Assembly (NCBI GenBank): GCA_963675135.1
Contig: OY776125.1
Coordinates: 19,890,565-19,954,564 of the forward strand
Direction of reading: 5' to 3'
DNA length: 64,000 bases
From: Galeopsis tetrahit
Lineage: Eukaryota; Streptophyta; Magnoliopsida; Lamiales; Lamiaceae
This document shows, piece after piece, positions 1 to 12,310 of the stretch (positions are counted from its first letter, which is position 1; each line of letters begins with the position of its first letter). Both the position numbers and the translations under genes were made by a program. Below the pieces are notes generated by a model, which searched no databases, was not told the DNA's origin, and was given only the letters and a program-made list of their open reading frames with translations.

Positions 1-170
1 TTCGAATTTGAATATAAGTTGAGTATAAACTTGATTGGGCTCATTGTTACTTTGATTAATTCCGCATTACGTATTCTGATATATTGAAAGATTTTTAAAA
101 GTCTATTCACCCCTCCCCTCTAGACTTTTACTAGCTTACTCAATATTATAAACTCAACTTGGGACCAACA
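1..170 (+). repeat. 5' LTR of copy A, 3'-terminal part
   Basis: This segment matches the last 170 bases of the 3' LTR at 10382-10551 with a few substitutions and small indels. It ends in the canonical CA (gggaccaaca), two bases before the primer binding site. Confidence 0.93.
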
Positions 171-172
171 AG

Positions 173-184
173 TGGTATCAGAGC
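173..184 (+). promoter_or_regulatory. Primer binding site, initiator Met-tRNA type (copy A)
   Basis: The sequence tggtatcagagc lies two bases after the LTR end. It is the standard plant copia primer site complementary to the 3' end of initiator Met tRNA. It would prime minus-strand DNA synthesis. Confidence 0.92.
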
Positions 185-332
185 AGTAGTTTTCGAACTG
201 TTGTTTCTTGATAACATTTAAAGACTTTGGGTGAAGTCTTGGTTCGTATTTGTTCTGATTCATATCACACTTTCTTGATATATCTGTATCTTGATTTCTT
301 GCTATTATCCTATCTGATCAAACTGCGAAATC

Positions 333-2839
333 ATGTCTCTTGAGATAAGTGCTAACAAACTTCTCAAGTTCTCTGTTCAGGACTACGACTACTGAAAGTT
401 GAGGATGGAAGCCATCTTCAGCTCGACTCATGACCTGATGGTCTCCGTGATCAAAGAAGGACCAGTTGTTACCATGATAAAAAACACTGCTACACTGGAC
501 CCAACTAAAGCCATTGGCGAGCTCATTGTTAAACCAAGGTCAGAATTGACTTCTGAAGAAATGCGTCAAAACAATTTGGATAGTCTTGCTAAGAATTATA
601 TTTTACACACCTTGCCAAACGAGTATCTTGGTAAAGTGTTAAAATGTAAGACTGCCAAGCAAATGTGGGACAAATTAGCTGTTCTTTGTGAAGGCACTAC
701 GCTGATCAAAGAAAGCAAACTGTCCATAGCTGTCCAAAGGTTTGAAACATTTAAGATGAAGTCAGGTGAATCCATTGATGAACTGGATACTCGATTTACT
801 AAAATCATGAATGATCTTGAAGTACTAGGAAAGACTTGTACTGAAAGAGAGATTAACCTGAGAATCTTGAAGGCTTTGGATGAAAGATGGAAAATGGTCA
901 AGATGATCATTAAATCCACACAAGATATTGATTCATGGCCCTCAGAAACCATGTTCCAGACCCTTAAGGCGCATGAGTTCGAACTAGATGAGGAAGAACT
1001 AATTGCCAGTAGTGATATGGAGAAAGTCGTGTCAAAGAATGTTGCTTTTAAGTCTACTACGTCTAAGAGCTCTAGAGTAGACAGGTCCAAGCCTGCTAGC
1101 ATAAGAGACGAGTTAGACAAGTTTGATCTAAGTCTGAAAGATTAGATGAACCTTATGGTTAGGAAGTTTGACAGACTAAACAAACGCTATGGTAGATATA
1201 AGAAGTTCTATAAAGACTATAGAGGTTCTACTTCTAAGAACTCGTCTGAGACCAGACGAGACCGAAACTCGTCCGAAAGGAGAGACGAAGTCTCGAAAAG
1301 TAACAGACGAGATAGAGAGTTTGACGATAGGAAGATTAAGCGTTCTGATAGACGAGATAAGAGAAGGGATAAGTCTCCTGATAAAAAGTCTACTAACGAT
1401 CCTTTATGCTATAATTGTGAGAAACCAGGTCACTACATTTACGAATGTCCAGACCTGAGCACTGATGATCGTGAAGAACGCAAGGCAAGAAGGGAAAGAA
1501 GATACAACAGGGGTAAGAAGACAATGATGGCTAATAATGACTCTGAAACGGATTCAGACGAGTTACCATCGTCTTCATCTAGCTACCCGTCTGATCATGA
1601 TGAAGCATTCATAGCTGATGATGGACTCTGCTGCATGGCTAAAATTGAGCAAGAGGTATCATCTGCAACTTCATTTCAATCATGTGATGAATCAGATTCT
1701 GATGAAAGTGATACAGCCGATTGTGGTGTAGGGAGTAGTCTTCAGCACTCTACTGGTGTGATTGAAGAAGACCTCCTACTCGCTAATAAGGCATTTATGG
1801 AAGTCAGTGACGAAAACATCATATTAAAACAAGAAATCATTGATCTTAAGGAAGCTCAGTCTAAAGTAGATCCTAATATAACAGTCCTAAATGAACGCTT
1901 GTAAGAAGAGTTGAGACAACTCAAAGACAAGTGTGCATTGACAGACAAGTTGTATCAAGACCTACTTAAGACACATGCTACTGAGAAACATGACTTTAAT
2001 GTTTTAAAAAGCAAGTGCAAAAAGCTTGAAGAACGCAATAAGTTCTTAGAGACTGAGGTAGTAAATTTGGACCTTAAACTTACTGACTTGATTAAATCTT
2101 CAATGACTAATCAAAAATTGTCAGATAGGTATAGGGCTCCAAATGATAAGACAGGATTGGGTGCTGAAACACTTAACTCGCCTACTCAAGTCATTAAGAA
2201 CCCTATTGATGTTGGTTCAAGCTCTTTGGCACATGATAAAGGCAAAAGACCTATGGAATATGATACTAGAACTACATCCCAAGGCACTGTACACAAGCAA
2301 ACTAGTGTTAGATATCCGATTACCAATGGTGGTAAAAAGCATGTTAACATCAAACCTGCTCAGTCTAAAACAAGTCGAAAAAGGACCACTAATCGTGGAC
2401 GACCAAACCAGGTCAGATACGAGGATTGGTATCCTGAGGAGACGAGTACTAGACAAGTACAGACTAGATGGAAAGAGCCTAGACCTTCTTTCATAAGGCA
2501 GTCTCAACTCTACTCGTCTAGCCTAGGAATGCAGCTCCCAAATATCATAGTCAACCAGTCTTATATCCTCCGCCTGAATTGTATGATATCGAAGGAGAAG
2601 AAAGACCTAAACACGTCTATAAACCGTATAGCCCCAATGCATACAAGCCCTACTCTGACTATCATAGGCATATGCCTACTCAAGTAGAGGTTAAGTCAAA
2701 AGGCTACCTCAGACGAGTAGACCCAAGGACTGATGATAGGCCAGACAAGGACAACAGGGTCTTATGTTGCAACAAATATGGTCGAAAACTTAGAGATCAA
2801 ACTTGTTCAGGACTCCAATGTATATTTGGATTCCATTGA
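333..2839 (+). pseudogene. gag of copy A, broken
   Basis: The original start is the ATG at 333 (MSLEISANKL), matching copy B's gag at 28442. The TGA at 393-395 replaces the Trp codon of copy B. The TAG at 1143-1145 replaces CAG, and the TAA at 1902-1904 replaces CAA. The frame shifts near 2525 and again near 2790. Surviving domains are the N-terminal copia gag domain (UBN2 type), a CCHC zinc knuckle encoded near 1409-1450 (CYNCEKPGHYIYEC), a Ser/Asp-rich acidic stretch and a coiled-coil-like region (about 1800-2100). The three stops are all explained by C-to-T changes on one strand or the other. In life this protein would form the virus-like particle. Confidence 0.9.
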
Positions 2840-2888
2840 ACTCGACTAACCCCCCAGGACCCCAATAGACAAGGAGGGTACCTAAATT

Positions 2889-5114
2889 ATGGAATATCAT
2901 CTAATGCAGGGTCGACTCGATCTATACAAGAAGGGTGGCTTAGTAGGAGAAACCTGGTACATAGACAATGGTTGTTCGCACCACATGACTGGTACCAAGG
3001 CACTTCTATCAAGATACTATGAGCAAGAAGGACCAAAGGTTATATTCGGTGATAGCTCTACAACCATCACAAAAGGCTTTGGCTATATCCGAAATGGCGA
3101 CGTAGAGATACAAGACGTATCTTACGTAGAAGGTTTGAAATATAATCTATTATCTGTTTCACAGTTTTGTGATCGAGGTTACAAAGTGCAGTTCAAAAGT
3201 CAAAAGTGCGAAAACATAGACAAGAGGACTCATACCGTACTGCTCGTCGGCATAAGACAAGGCAGTGTGTATATCGTGAATTGGAATAGTTGTCCACGGG
3301 ACACTTGTCTTCTTACTAAGACACCCAAAGAGATCAGTTGGCTTTGGCATAGACGCCTTTGCCACATGAACTTTAATGTGATTAATAAGATTGCAAGAGA
3401 CTACCTTGTTGAAGGTATACCCAACGAAATCTATTTCAAATCACATGTATGCGATTCCTGTCAGAAAGGTAAACAGGTAAAGGGTTCCTTTAAATCTATT
3501 CCAACCCTCTCAACAAGTATAGTTCTTGAAATTCTACATATGGACTTACATGGCCCAATTACTCCTCCAACTTTGAACGGTAGAAGGTACACACTTGTTG
3601 TGGTAGACGATTATTCTAAGTTCACTTGGGTAGTCTTCTTACACAAGAAGAGTGATACACAGACACTCCTACCTGATCTGTTGAAGAAGATTCAAGTTGA
3701 GAAGAATCAGTCCATTGTCAAGATCCGTAGTGACAAGGGTACTGAATTCATTAACTGCTATATTAAAGAATTTTGTTCTAAGCGTGGCATCCAGCACCTT
3801 ACTAGTGCAGCAAGGACACCACAACAAAATGGAGTAGCAGAACGGAGGAACAAAACCCTTAAGGAGGCATGCATGACCATGCTGACAGAGTACAACACTC
3901 CTCAGAAGTTTTGGGCAGAAGCAATCAATACTGCATGCCATTCCCAAAACAGAAGTGCTATCAATAAAGCACTAGGTAAGACGCCCTATGAGGTATGGAA
4001 AGGTCGAAAACCCAGAGTTTCATATTTCCATATATTTGGTTGTAAGTGTTTTATCCATAACAATGGGAAAAGCAAGTTGAATGCATTCGATGCTAAAGCA
4101 AGCGAGGGGATATTCTTAGGATACTCCTCGACTAGCAAGGCATTTAGAGTATTCAACTACTCTACCCTATGTGTGGAAGAAACACCACATGTAGTTTTCG
4201 ATGAATCTCTACAGGACTCGTCTGCCGACCAGATCAGTAAGAAGGTAACTGATCTATCGATCCAAACTGATCAAGAATCAGAAGTTTATGAATCTGTTCA
4301 AGCCTATAACCCGTTCATGAAAGCTCTCGAGTCTGATGATAAGGAGAAGGTAAGTGCTCAAGGTAAATATACTAGACCAGTTGACATGCCTGAGCTAGTC
4401 GACTCGTCTACTCCTATTAAATCTTTTGATGCAAATGATGTTGAAATGCATGATGCTATAGTTGATCTAGATGATGATAGTATGCATGCTAAGACTAGAA
4501 AAACATGGAAATTTGCTCATGATACTGAAAATATCATTGGTGACTCTACTGTTGGTGTGAAGACTAGACGACGACTCTTTGAGTCGCAAGAACAGCCTAG
4601 TCCATCTTTGTTTTGCTGGTGTTGTTTCTTCTCATCTATCGAGCCTAAGACCGTTAATGAGGCATTGGCTGATAGTAATTAGATCATTGCTATGCAAGAC
4701 GAGTTGAACCAGTTTGTTCGAAACGACGTCTGGGAACTTGCCGATAGACCTAAACATCATAATGTAGTAGGCACACGATGGATTTTCAAGAACAAGAAAT
4801 ATGAGAATGATGTAGTCGTTCGAAATAAGGCTAGACTAGTTGCTCAATGCTATTCTCAAGCTGAAGGCATATATTATGATGAAACTTATGCACATGTTGC
4901 TAGACTAGAACCCATAAGATTGTTTCTTGCATATGCTGCTTATATGAAGTTTACTGTATATCAAATGGATGTTAAAAGTGCATTTCTTAACGGTATTCTT
5001 GTGGAAGAAGTGTATGTTGAACAACCTCCAGGTTTCGAAGTGCAAGGCAACCAAGTGTATAAGTTGAAGAAAACCTTATATGGATTAAAGCAAGCTCCCA
5101 GAGCATGGTATTAA
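2889..5114 (+). pseudogene. pol of copy A: protease, integrase, N-terminal RT; truncated
   Basis: The frame opens at ATG 2889 and reads protease, GAG-pre-integrase (HRRLCH and HVCDSCQKGK), then the integrase core (MDLHGP, RSDKGTEF, PQQNGVAERRN). The TAG at 4680-4682 replaces a Trp codon found in copy B. The frame then continues into the reverse transcriptase N-terminal half (ARLVAQ, YQMDVKSAFLNG, LKKTLYGLKQAPRAWY). It stops at 5114, where an internal deletion joins RT to spacer that lies after pol in copy B. The protease active-site motif is DNG instead of DSG, a Ser-to-Asn change that should inactivate it. The YVDD catalytic box and RNase H are missing. Confidence 0.93.
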
Positions 5115-5150
5115 AAGTCGTTCGACATTCAGAATAGACAAGCACAATCG

Positions 5151-5160
5151 AAGGGGGAAC
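5151..5160 (+). promoter_or_regulatory. Internal polypurine-tract copy (copy A, after pol)
   Basis: The string aagggggaac lies in the spacer after pol. It resembles the functional tract beside the 3' LTR and corresponds to 34659-34669 in copy B. Repeated polypurine tracts upstream of the 3' LTR are a known Sirevirus trait. Confidence 0.6.
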
Positions 5161-5641
5161 TAGTCTGGTGCGCATTAGTCTACTCATCTGTTCTGGATAG
5201 ACTCGAACAGACAAGATAAGTGTTCTTATGATTTAAATACTCTAAGTGTTTAATCAATACGAATTAAGGGTATTAGTGTGATGTGATAACGCAAAATTTT
5301 GAAAAACCTAGAATTGGATTTATACACTCCCTTTAATGAGGTGTATATACCCAGTTCGCGCCTAATTTCTACTTTTCTAGGTCAGATGAGTACACCTCTC
5401 TGTCTTAACCAATAGAAAGGACGAATTTCAAACTTTACAAAATCAAATCACGTAATAGTCTCGATTCCGTAACTAAATTTCAAAAGACTTTTATATCATA
5501 ACCGTTGGATCAAACCTCTCGATCTTAACCATTGATTCAAAACTCAAAGTTTATCAAAACCCAAAAGTTCTCACGTTCGATCATAACTTCAAATTTTTAA
5601 GCACTCAAAATTCTTAACTGTTTGATTACTATTCTCCTACT

Positions 5642-8600
5642 ATGTCGATCGTTTCGATGTTCGATGCTCGCACTAACATGCAGGCAAGATTCGATCTAGG
5701 GAAATATACCACAGAAGGCAAAGTGCATGTGGAAGGTTCTGTGTTTTTCAAAGGAAATCACACAGACGACAACAAAGAGATCCTCACGAAGTGTTGGAGA
5801 TGTGGTTTAAGACCATACTTGGAGGCATTTCCAGAGGTGGTTCTAGAAGAAGAAGTTTTAGAGTTCTATGCCACAGCTACTCGACAAGGCGACTCCATTG
5901 AAGCCTTTGTTGGTGGAAGGCGAGTAGAAATTACTCGTGAGTTCTTAACTGAATCTTTGAAGCTACCGTCCGGATCGATTGACATTGAAAGGTATGCTGA
6001 AGGTCAAGAGCTGAAATATTTGAGTATCTTTTGTGGAAAGAAACTCAAGTTGAATCGAGATGGAAAGATTCCAGCTGTCAAGAAGAATCAATTGCTTGAC
6101 AAATTCAAGACTTTGTTAGATATTTCCTCAAAGATGATGCTCGGAGTCACTGGGAGTTATGACTCTGTGACACTTCAAAAGGCAAGAGTGATGGTCGTGA
6201 TTCATGATGGCATCACTGAAGGAAACTGGACTAAACTCTTCTTGGATAGAGTGATGTATTTCAAGAAGAATGTGCAAGTTGACACCAGTACAGTCAACTG
6301 GGTCGTATCTACTTCTGTAAGTTTTGGAAATAAACTTAGCATTTTGCTACCCATCTTACTTCCAAACAAGGCGAGTTGGAGTAAGGGAAAGCCGTTTCAT
6401 CCATTGAAACACTATCTGAAGAAGGAGGCTCTTGCGAAGCAAGCTGCTGGAAGAACTGCTGCCCCCAGGCAAATTGAAATTAATCCTGAAGACGCCATGT
6501 ATGATGCTGCCTCGTCTAGTTTTGAGAAAGACGAGTCGGATGCTGAAAAATCTGAAGAAGTGGCTGAAGCTGGAACTAGTGGAAGACTAGTTCAGTATGT
6601 GCCAGAAGAAGCTATGTTTGAGGCTGCAAAGGATTCTGAAGAGACTCAATCAGACAAGGAGTCTAAGGAAGGAGAGGAAGATTTGCAAGTTTATCGACTG
6701 GTTAAAGTCGAGTCGAGTCCTTCACCAGACAAGTCGCCTGCAGAAAAGGTTGGTACTTCTTCCCAAACTCTTTCAATTCCTCTCTCTCTACCTGTTAAAA
6801 CCAAGGCAAGATCACTCCGATCTCGTGCCAAGCCTGTACCCAAATCCTCTTCTGTGTTGGCAGTGCAACCACTGAGAGCCAACATAACCCAAGACACTAC
6901 CATATTTGATACAACTGATACTCCTACAGTTGTCACACCAAACCTAGCCACATCAAAGCCCACAGAAACCACAATCCAAATTCCCTCAACCTCAACAAAA
7001 TATGTTGAACCCATCAACCCATCTATTTCGGAAACTCCACTAGTTGCCACTGCAACAACTGAGATAAGGACCTCACTTGCTCAGACCCCTTTCGAAATTA
7101 GATTCGAATCCCTCGTTTATTATCCGATGTGTTTAAGGGAGAAGAGATTGCGTTCGAAGATGTCAAACAATTTGAAGAAGATGCTACCATCTGTAGAGAT
7201 CGACTCATCTTCTGAGCAATATGAGAAACTTCTAAGGATATGCATATGGGTTGCATTGAAGAAAGCCCCGACATAAGATCTATTTGAAGTTATTCAAGGA
7301 ATGGGCGGAATCTCAAATTTTCAAGATTGGGAGATGGAGCAAAAAGAGAACAGTGGAGTCAAGGACCACTCGGAGTTGTTCCCAGCCCATGCATTGACTG
7401 CTCTTGTGAAAAGAATGTTGGAGGTATATGATGATGTGTTGTCTTCTCAAGACAAGTTTGATGTTGGAGTTCAAACTGATCTTGTGGAAGAAGAGTTGAA
7501 AGCTGAGTTAATTGATGCTGCTGCTCAGACTGATCATCTTGAAGAATCTGCTGAAAGTGTTGAGGCGGAAGACGACTTGGTCGTGCTTGGTGAAGAAGAT
7601 GATGAGTTTGTTGAAGCGTTTATCTTTGATGAAGATGAAATAGTTGTGAAAGATCAAGTTGATGTTGGAACTCAGTCTACTCAAGCATTCCCTGATGGTT
7701 ATCTAGATGAGCTGAAGACGGACTTGAAGGAAGTAGTTCAGTCATCTATTGATGAGTTTTTAAATTCAAAGCTGAAAGAAGTCCTTGTTGAACAGTGTCA
7801 GTCTCTTGTAGACAGTTCAAAGGAGTTGATAGTTGGTGAAGTCAACAAGATGGACTCAACCTTCAGAGCAGAGATGTATGCTCAAATTGAAGACTTCTTG
7901 AAGAGGCAAATTGACTACTCGGAGAAGAGATCGATCAACTTTGCAAGATCATTAGTTGAAGAGTCAAGTAGGATGGAAAGACTCTACAGAGTTAAAATTG
8001 AGATAGCTGATGAGCAGAGGCGTGAAGCACAAGATCAGTTGGTGCGTTCAAGAGCTGTTCTTAATGAATTGACTGAACAGAACAGGCTGCTCAGACAGAC
8101 TGCTACTCATTTCAAGGACGAATTGATCATTAATTCGAAGAAATTGGAATCTACTGCTGATCGTCTTGACAAGTTGAGTCGTGACAAGACGCATCAGAGG
8201 CAGATAGAGTTAGCTGCTGAAGCTATGAAGGATGCTCTCAAGGAAGAAATGACTCGGTTTACTAGTCTATTCACTCTTAAGGCAAGTGATGAAGCCAAAA
8301 AGGGGGAATAGACAAGTAGAGTTATTGTTGGAGAAAAGTCTAGTGCTGAACCTGAGATGAAAGTTGCTACAACTGCAATAGAAGAATTAAGAAGGCCTAA
8401 GAGAGGAAGGCTAGTAAAGAAAGTTGATTTAGAAGCAGAAGAGCAGAAGAGACAGGTGAAGGGCAAAGGTGTTGCTCTACCTGAAGCAGAAACTCAGACA
8501 AGACAAGCTAAGAGGAAGCTTATCATTGAAGAACCTGAAGAAGAAACTGCAATCCTGAAGAAGCAAAAGATAGTTGAGAAGATTGGTGATGAATCTCACT

Positions 8601-9091
8601 ATGCTAGTAGAAAGAAAGTTGGAAAGCATATTATAAGATTGCAGAAGTTGAAGGCTAATCCAGATCTAGTTGAAGACGCATTCATTGACAACTTCATTGA
8701 CAATGAACATCGTGAAGATTGGATCAAAGTCAAACTGCAATGGGAGTTAGATCACTGGATTATTCGCAAATTTGGAGATGCAGATAGCTCTGAAGAACTT
8801 TATGCCGTATTTGATAAGTTCATGGAAGTTCAAGATCAGAAGCTATGGAATCTGATTATAAGGATAGTTGCTGCTGTGAATTTTAACATTTTGGTGCCTA
8901 CCTTTCCTAAATGGACTACTCCGATGCTGAGTTCAGGAAAGAGGATTGATTTTAATCATATCAAGAAATTTGAAGAAGAACTTTTGGATAAAGAGAAGAT
9001 AGAGACTGAAGATCATATTTCAGTAATTCACAGAAGACTGCTTGATGCATTTTGTGTTCCAAATCCAGAAGGAGGTAATATGTCTGACTAA
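5642..9091 (+). pseudogene. Third ORF (ORF3) of copy A, unknown function, two stops
   Basis: A single frame runs from ATG 5642 to the stop at 9089-9091 (about 1149 codons), broken only by the TAA at 7274-7276 and the TAG at 8309-8311. Visible parts, in order: an N-terminal domain of about 270 residues (MSIVSMFDARTN onwards, with LEFYATATRQ, VEITREFL and LKLPSG); an acidic Ser/Glu-rich linker; a Thr/Pro-rich stretch; a conserved RFESLVYYP segment; a charged heptad-rich coiled coil (about 7900-8200); a basic Lys-rich stretch; and a C-terminal domain rich in Trp (HREDWIKVKLQWELDHWIIRK). The N-terminal domain loosely resembles the 'putative plant transposon protein' family, which is inference. 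No signal peptide or membrane segment is apparent, so it is not an obvious envelope protein. Copy B has the same gene at 35207-38939. Confidence 0.8.
8297..8309 (+). promoter_or_regulatory. Polypurine-tract copy inside ORF3 (copy A)
   Basis: The sequence aaaaagggggaat lies within ORF3 and encodes part of the AKKGE motif. It is nearly the same as the terminal tract at 9257-9271. The matching site in copy B is 38079-38091. Confidence 0.55.
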
Positions 9092-9256
9092 GTGTAATTT
9101 CTTTACTTAGTTTTTTTTTTTTTTTGATTTAGTATGTGTAATCTACTGATCTTACATGAATGAATGAAAAGATAAGTACTATTTTGATGTTTAAAGACAA
9201 GATAACTACTTAACTAGTCTACTATTGAGAAAAGATTCAAGTAGTTTTGGCTTCAT

Positions 9257-9271
9257 AAAAAAAGGGGGAAA
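9257..9271 (+). promoter_or_regulatory. Terminal polypurine tract (copy A)
   Basis: The purine run aaaaaaagggggaaa ends one base before the 3' LTR start (tgttggga at 9273). It is the expected plus-strand primer of reverse transcription. Confidence 0.88.
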
Positions 9272-9272
9272 T

Positions 9273-10551
9273 TGTTGGGATATGAATCCTAAGACAAGTC
9301 CTAAATGATGAAAAGATAAGATTAGTTTTGATAAGCCAAAAAGTAGACTTGAATATTTTCTAAGTATTGACTGATCTAGTCTAGTTATGAAGTCGTCTTG
9401 AACAGATCAGTAGAGTTCACAAGACAAGTACTAGTTCAAAAGACAAATATTGTTTGAAAAGAAAAGTATAATTGTTTAAAAGACAAGTACATATTATAAG
9501 TACTTTGTATAATTGTTAGGTTTTATACTGAGCTATTTGAAATGTGTAGAAGCTCATGTTTCGTTCATATTCATTGTATAGTTTCTAAGGTGACTAAGCT
9601 GAATTATAAAGCTTAATGTAATGTAATAGTCTTGTTAGGATTAGATGATAAGACTAGATTAGTTTTATGCTAAAGTCTACAGAAGAAGACCTGCGCAAGA
9701 CAAGTCAAGTTGGAGACAAGACAGGTGCGCAACAAGACAAGACAAGAAGAAAGAAGTTAGTTACAGAAACGCGTATTGAAGATAAGGATTGAAGAGTTAG
9801 TTAAGGAATAACTAATTAACTGAAGAAACGCGTGAATGGATAAAAAGAAGAAGTTAGAAGTTAGTTTTCAAGAAAAGTTAGTTACATAACAGAAAGTTCT
9901 TGAAGTTGAAGCTTATAAATACCCCATGGTATTATACATTTGAAGACTACTGTTACCAAGAGAATTGAAGCATTCATAAGAGATATTCAAAGCAAAAACA
10001 CTCTTAGAGTTGAAGTTCAGAAAGTTCAAGCCAGAAGACAAGTGAAGAAATTGAAGAAGGCTGCTACTGGACTTAGAGAAGTTTACTTTTTACGTTTTTG
10101 TTTCAAGTCGCTAGTTACTTGTATTTAGCTAGTTTTAGATCGAAGAAGCACTTGGAAGTGTTATCGATAAGATCGAAGTCTTATTTCTTGGGACTTAAAA
10201 TCACAAGACTACTCGATTGGAAGAGTAATAAGAATTTCACGACTGGAGTTGTGAGAGTGCACGTAGACAAGTTGTCGAACCACTATAAAATCGTTGTGTG
10301 TTTATTTACTTTCTTGTTTGTTTAATTGCTTAATTGATTAATTGCCTATCTAAACAAGACAAGTAGAATATTCATACAGAAGTTTGAATTTTGAATATAA
10401 GTTGAGTATAAACTTGATTGGGCTCATTGTTACTTTGATTAATTTCGCATTACGTATTCTGATATATTGAAAGATTTTTAAAAGTCTATTCACCCCCCCT
10501 CTAGACTTTTACTAGCTTACTCAATATTATAAACTCAACTTGGGACCAACA
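9273..10551 (+). repeat. 3' LTR of copy A (1279 bp)
   Basis: It starts tgttgggata and ends gggaccaaca (TG...CA). A TATA box (tataaata) lies at 9914-9921, so U3 is about 0.65 kb. The ends match 1-170 and the solo LTR at 25836-26752. Copy B's LTRs are related but form a distinct subfamily. Confidence 0.93.
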
Positions 10552-10760
10552 GTCTTCAACCACGGCACAACGCCGCCCACCTCCCCACATCGTCGCGGTC
10601 GCCCTTCCCCTCGTCGTCCCGCGCGCGGCCGTCGCTTTCCCTCGTCGTCGCCTCCCCTCGTCGCCCCATGCGCGGCCGCCTTTCCCCTCCCCTTCCAGCG
10701 CGCGGCCGCCCCTTACTCTCCGAGTCCGTGCACACCGCCGCCGCGTCTCGCCGAATCGAT
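10552..10760. other. GC-rich block abutting copy A
   Basis: About 200 bases are very GC-rich, with many CG dinucleotides and repeated cgtcg and gcgcgcggcc strings, in an otherwise AT-rich region. The block begins directly at the LTR end. An open frame runs through it, but its Pro/Arg/Ser-rich translation is low complexity and I recognise no protein. It could be a fragment of a CpG-rich gene start or promoter whose left side lies beyond copy A. Confidence 0.5.
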
Positions 10761-12123
10761 AAGTTTAGTGGTTTAGGTTTTAGGTTTTTATAGATAAAAA
10801 CAATTTTTTTTGCTAATTTTTTTGTGTTAGGATTTTTAGAAATTTTACAGATTCAAATGTATTATTTTACAGAATCAAGTGTATTATAATGTTAAGAATT
10901 TGTGTTTGTTCATTGCATCTCTTTTTTTTCGAATTTTATGTTTGTTAAAAGATTTTTTTTTGAAGATTACGGTGATGGTAGGGATGATTCTGACAAAAAA
11001 ATAAATGGGTGAGTGTACTCATCCTCGTTTTTTTTTTAAAATTTTACAGAAAGGGTATAATGGACCTTTTACATGTCATTTAAGATGAAAATTTTGTCTG
11101 TGGGTGTACTCAATACATTGGTGTGTCTATAACCGCGCCCTTGAGAAAATAGTGTGGGGTGCGGCGGTGCGTGTGCTTGATACTTAATTAAGGGGTTGTT
11201 TGGTGACGAGAAATGAAAATAAGAATTGATGAATTAAATTTGCTTTGTTATAATTATGTTGTTTAATTAGTAATAAGGAATAATTATCGTAATTAGTCGA
11301 ATTAGTCAATTATGTTGTTTAAATTTTTTGACATTTTTTAGAGATGAATATTACTTAATTATTATCTTGTTTATACAAAAAGAAAAAATTAAATTTTATT
11401 TTAGGAATTAGTCAATTAGAATATTCACATTCCTTTTTTTTTTTTTTTATCATCATTATTTTGTTGGAATCAAATGCAGACATCCCAATATAGTGATTTG
11501 TGAATGACTAGTGCAAAAAACCGCTAGAAAAAAAAGTAGAGAAAAATGTATAAAAGAGAGAACATTTAGAGAGATTATGTTAATATTGAAACACTCAAAA
11601 TGATAATATTGTCTCAAACTATTCTCTTTAGCACAAATATATCAAGAATACACTCAAAATTGTTTTGCTTATTTAAAAAATACTAAACCTTCATACTCGA
11701 ATTATCTCATACTAAGTATTCACTCAAAAAAAATAAAAATTGAAGCAAAGTTTCACCAAACAACTAACACATAATTCATAGTGTCAACTATCAGCTAGTG
11801 CAAATTGGTGAATAGTCTTAATGTGACACTATACAACAACAAATTACAAACGCCTTCAAAAATTATCACAAACTATTTTTAATGACAAAATTTAAAAATT
11901 AGTAAATTACACACAAACTTATTTTTTAGGATCACTGTTAAATATATGCATACAAAATGTTCATTACTTAAAATAATATTTAATTTTTAACTGTGATATT
12001 TTGTATACATAAAATTGTCTCAAGTTGATTTGAGGACCATTGATTTATTTATTTGTTTTTTGAATTTTATTTTAATGAATTGATGACAAGGGCGAAAATG
12101 TCATTTGAACTCCAATCGAAGTC
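10761..12123. other. Intergenic, AT-rich; possible degenerate MITE
   Basis: I see no gene. Imperfect inverted ends (ggttgtttggtga at about 11194-11206 and tcaccaaacaact at 11753-11765) suggest an old MITE of about 575 bp whose terminal sequence resembles Tourist/hAT-type ends. I could not find a clear target duplication. Poly-T and poly-A runs are common. Confidence 0.35.
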
Positions 12124-12310
12124 ATGGAGAGTAGTTCTCCACCACTTCCAATAATCCAATCTAATCAATCACCAGATGCATATATTTGTATAAATTATAA
12201 ATTATTCTTACAAATCAACTCACGATTCGTCTATCTCTCTGTGGAGTCTCGAGCAAAAAAGGAGAAGATCCTCTCAGATCCGATCTCTGCAGGTATCCAA
12301 TTGATTAAAA

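Larger units (their letters stand above)
1..10551 (+). mobile_element. Sirevirus-like Ty1-copia LTR retrotransposon, copy A (5' end outside window)
   Basis: The window opens inside the 5' LTR of a plus-strand copia element. The visible order is LTR tail, Met-tRNA-type primer site, gag, pol (protease, integrase, partial reverse transcriptase), a long third ORF, polypurine tract and a full 3' LTR. The copia order (integrase before RT), the long gag with a CCHC knuckle, the extra ORF after pol and the repeated polypurine tracts fit the Sirevirus (SIRE/Maximus) lineage. All coding regions are broken by stops or frameshifts. About 1.4 kb of RT/RNase H plus following spacer is missing relative to copy B (26963-40406). 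The copy is therefore non-autonomous now. The 5' target duplication lies outside the window; the five bases after the element are gtctt. Confidence 0.93.

Noticed and set aside
5642..9091. Calling ORF3 an envelope (env-like) gene because it follows pol
   Set aside because: No signal peptide, transmembrane helix or cleavage-like site is visible in either copy. The position alone is not enough.
10540..10776. Open frame of 78 codons rich in Pro and Arg
   Set aside because: Low-complexity translation of the GC-rich block. It starts inside the LTR and has no recognisable family.
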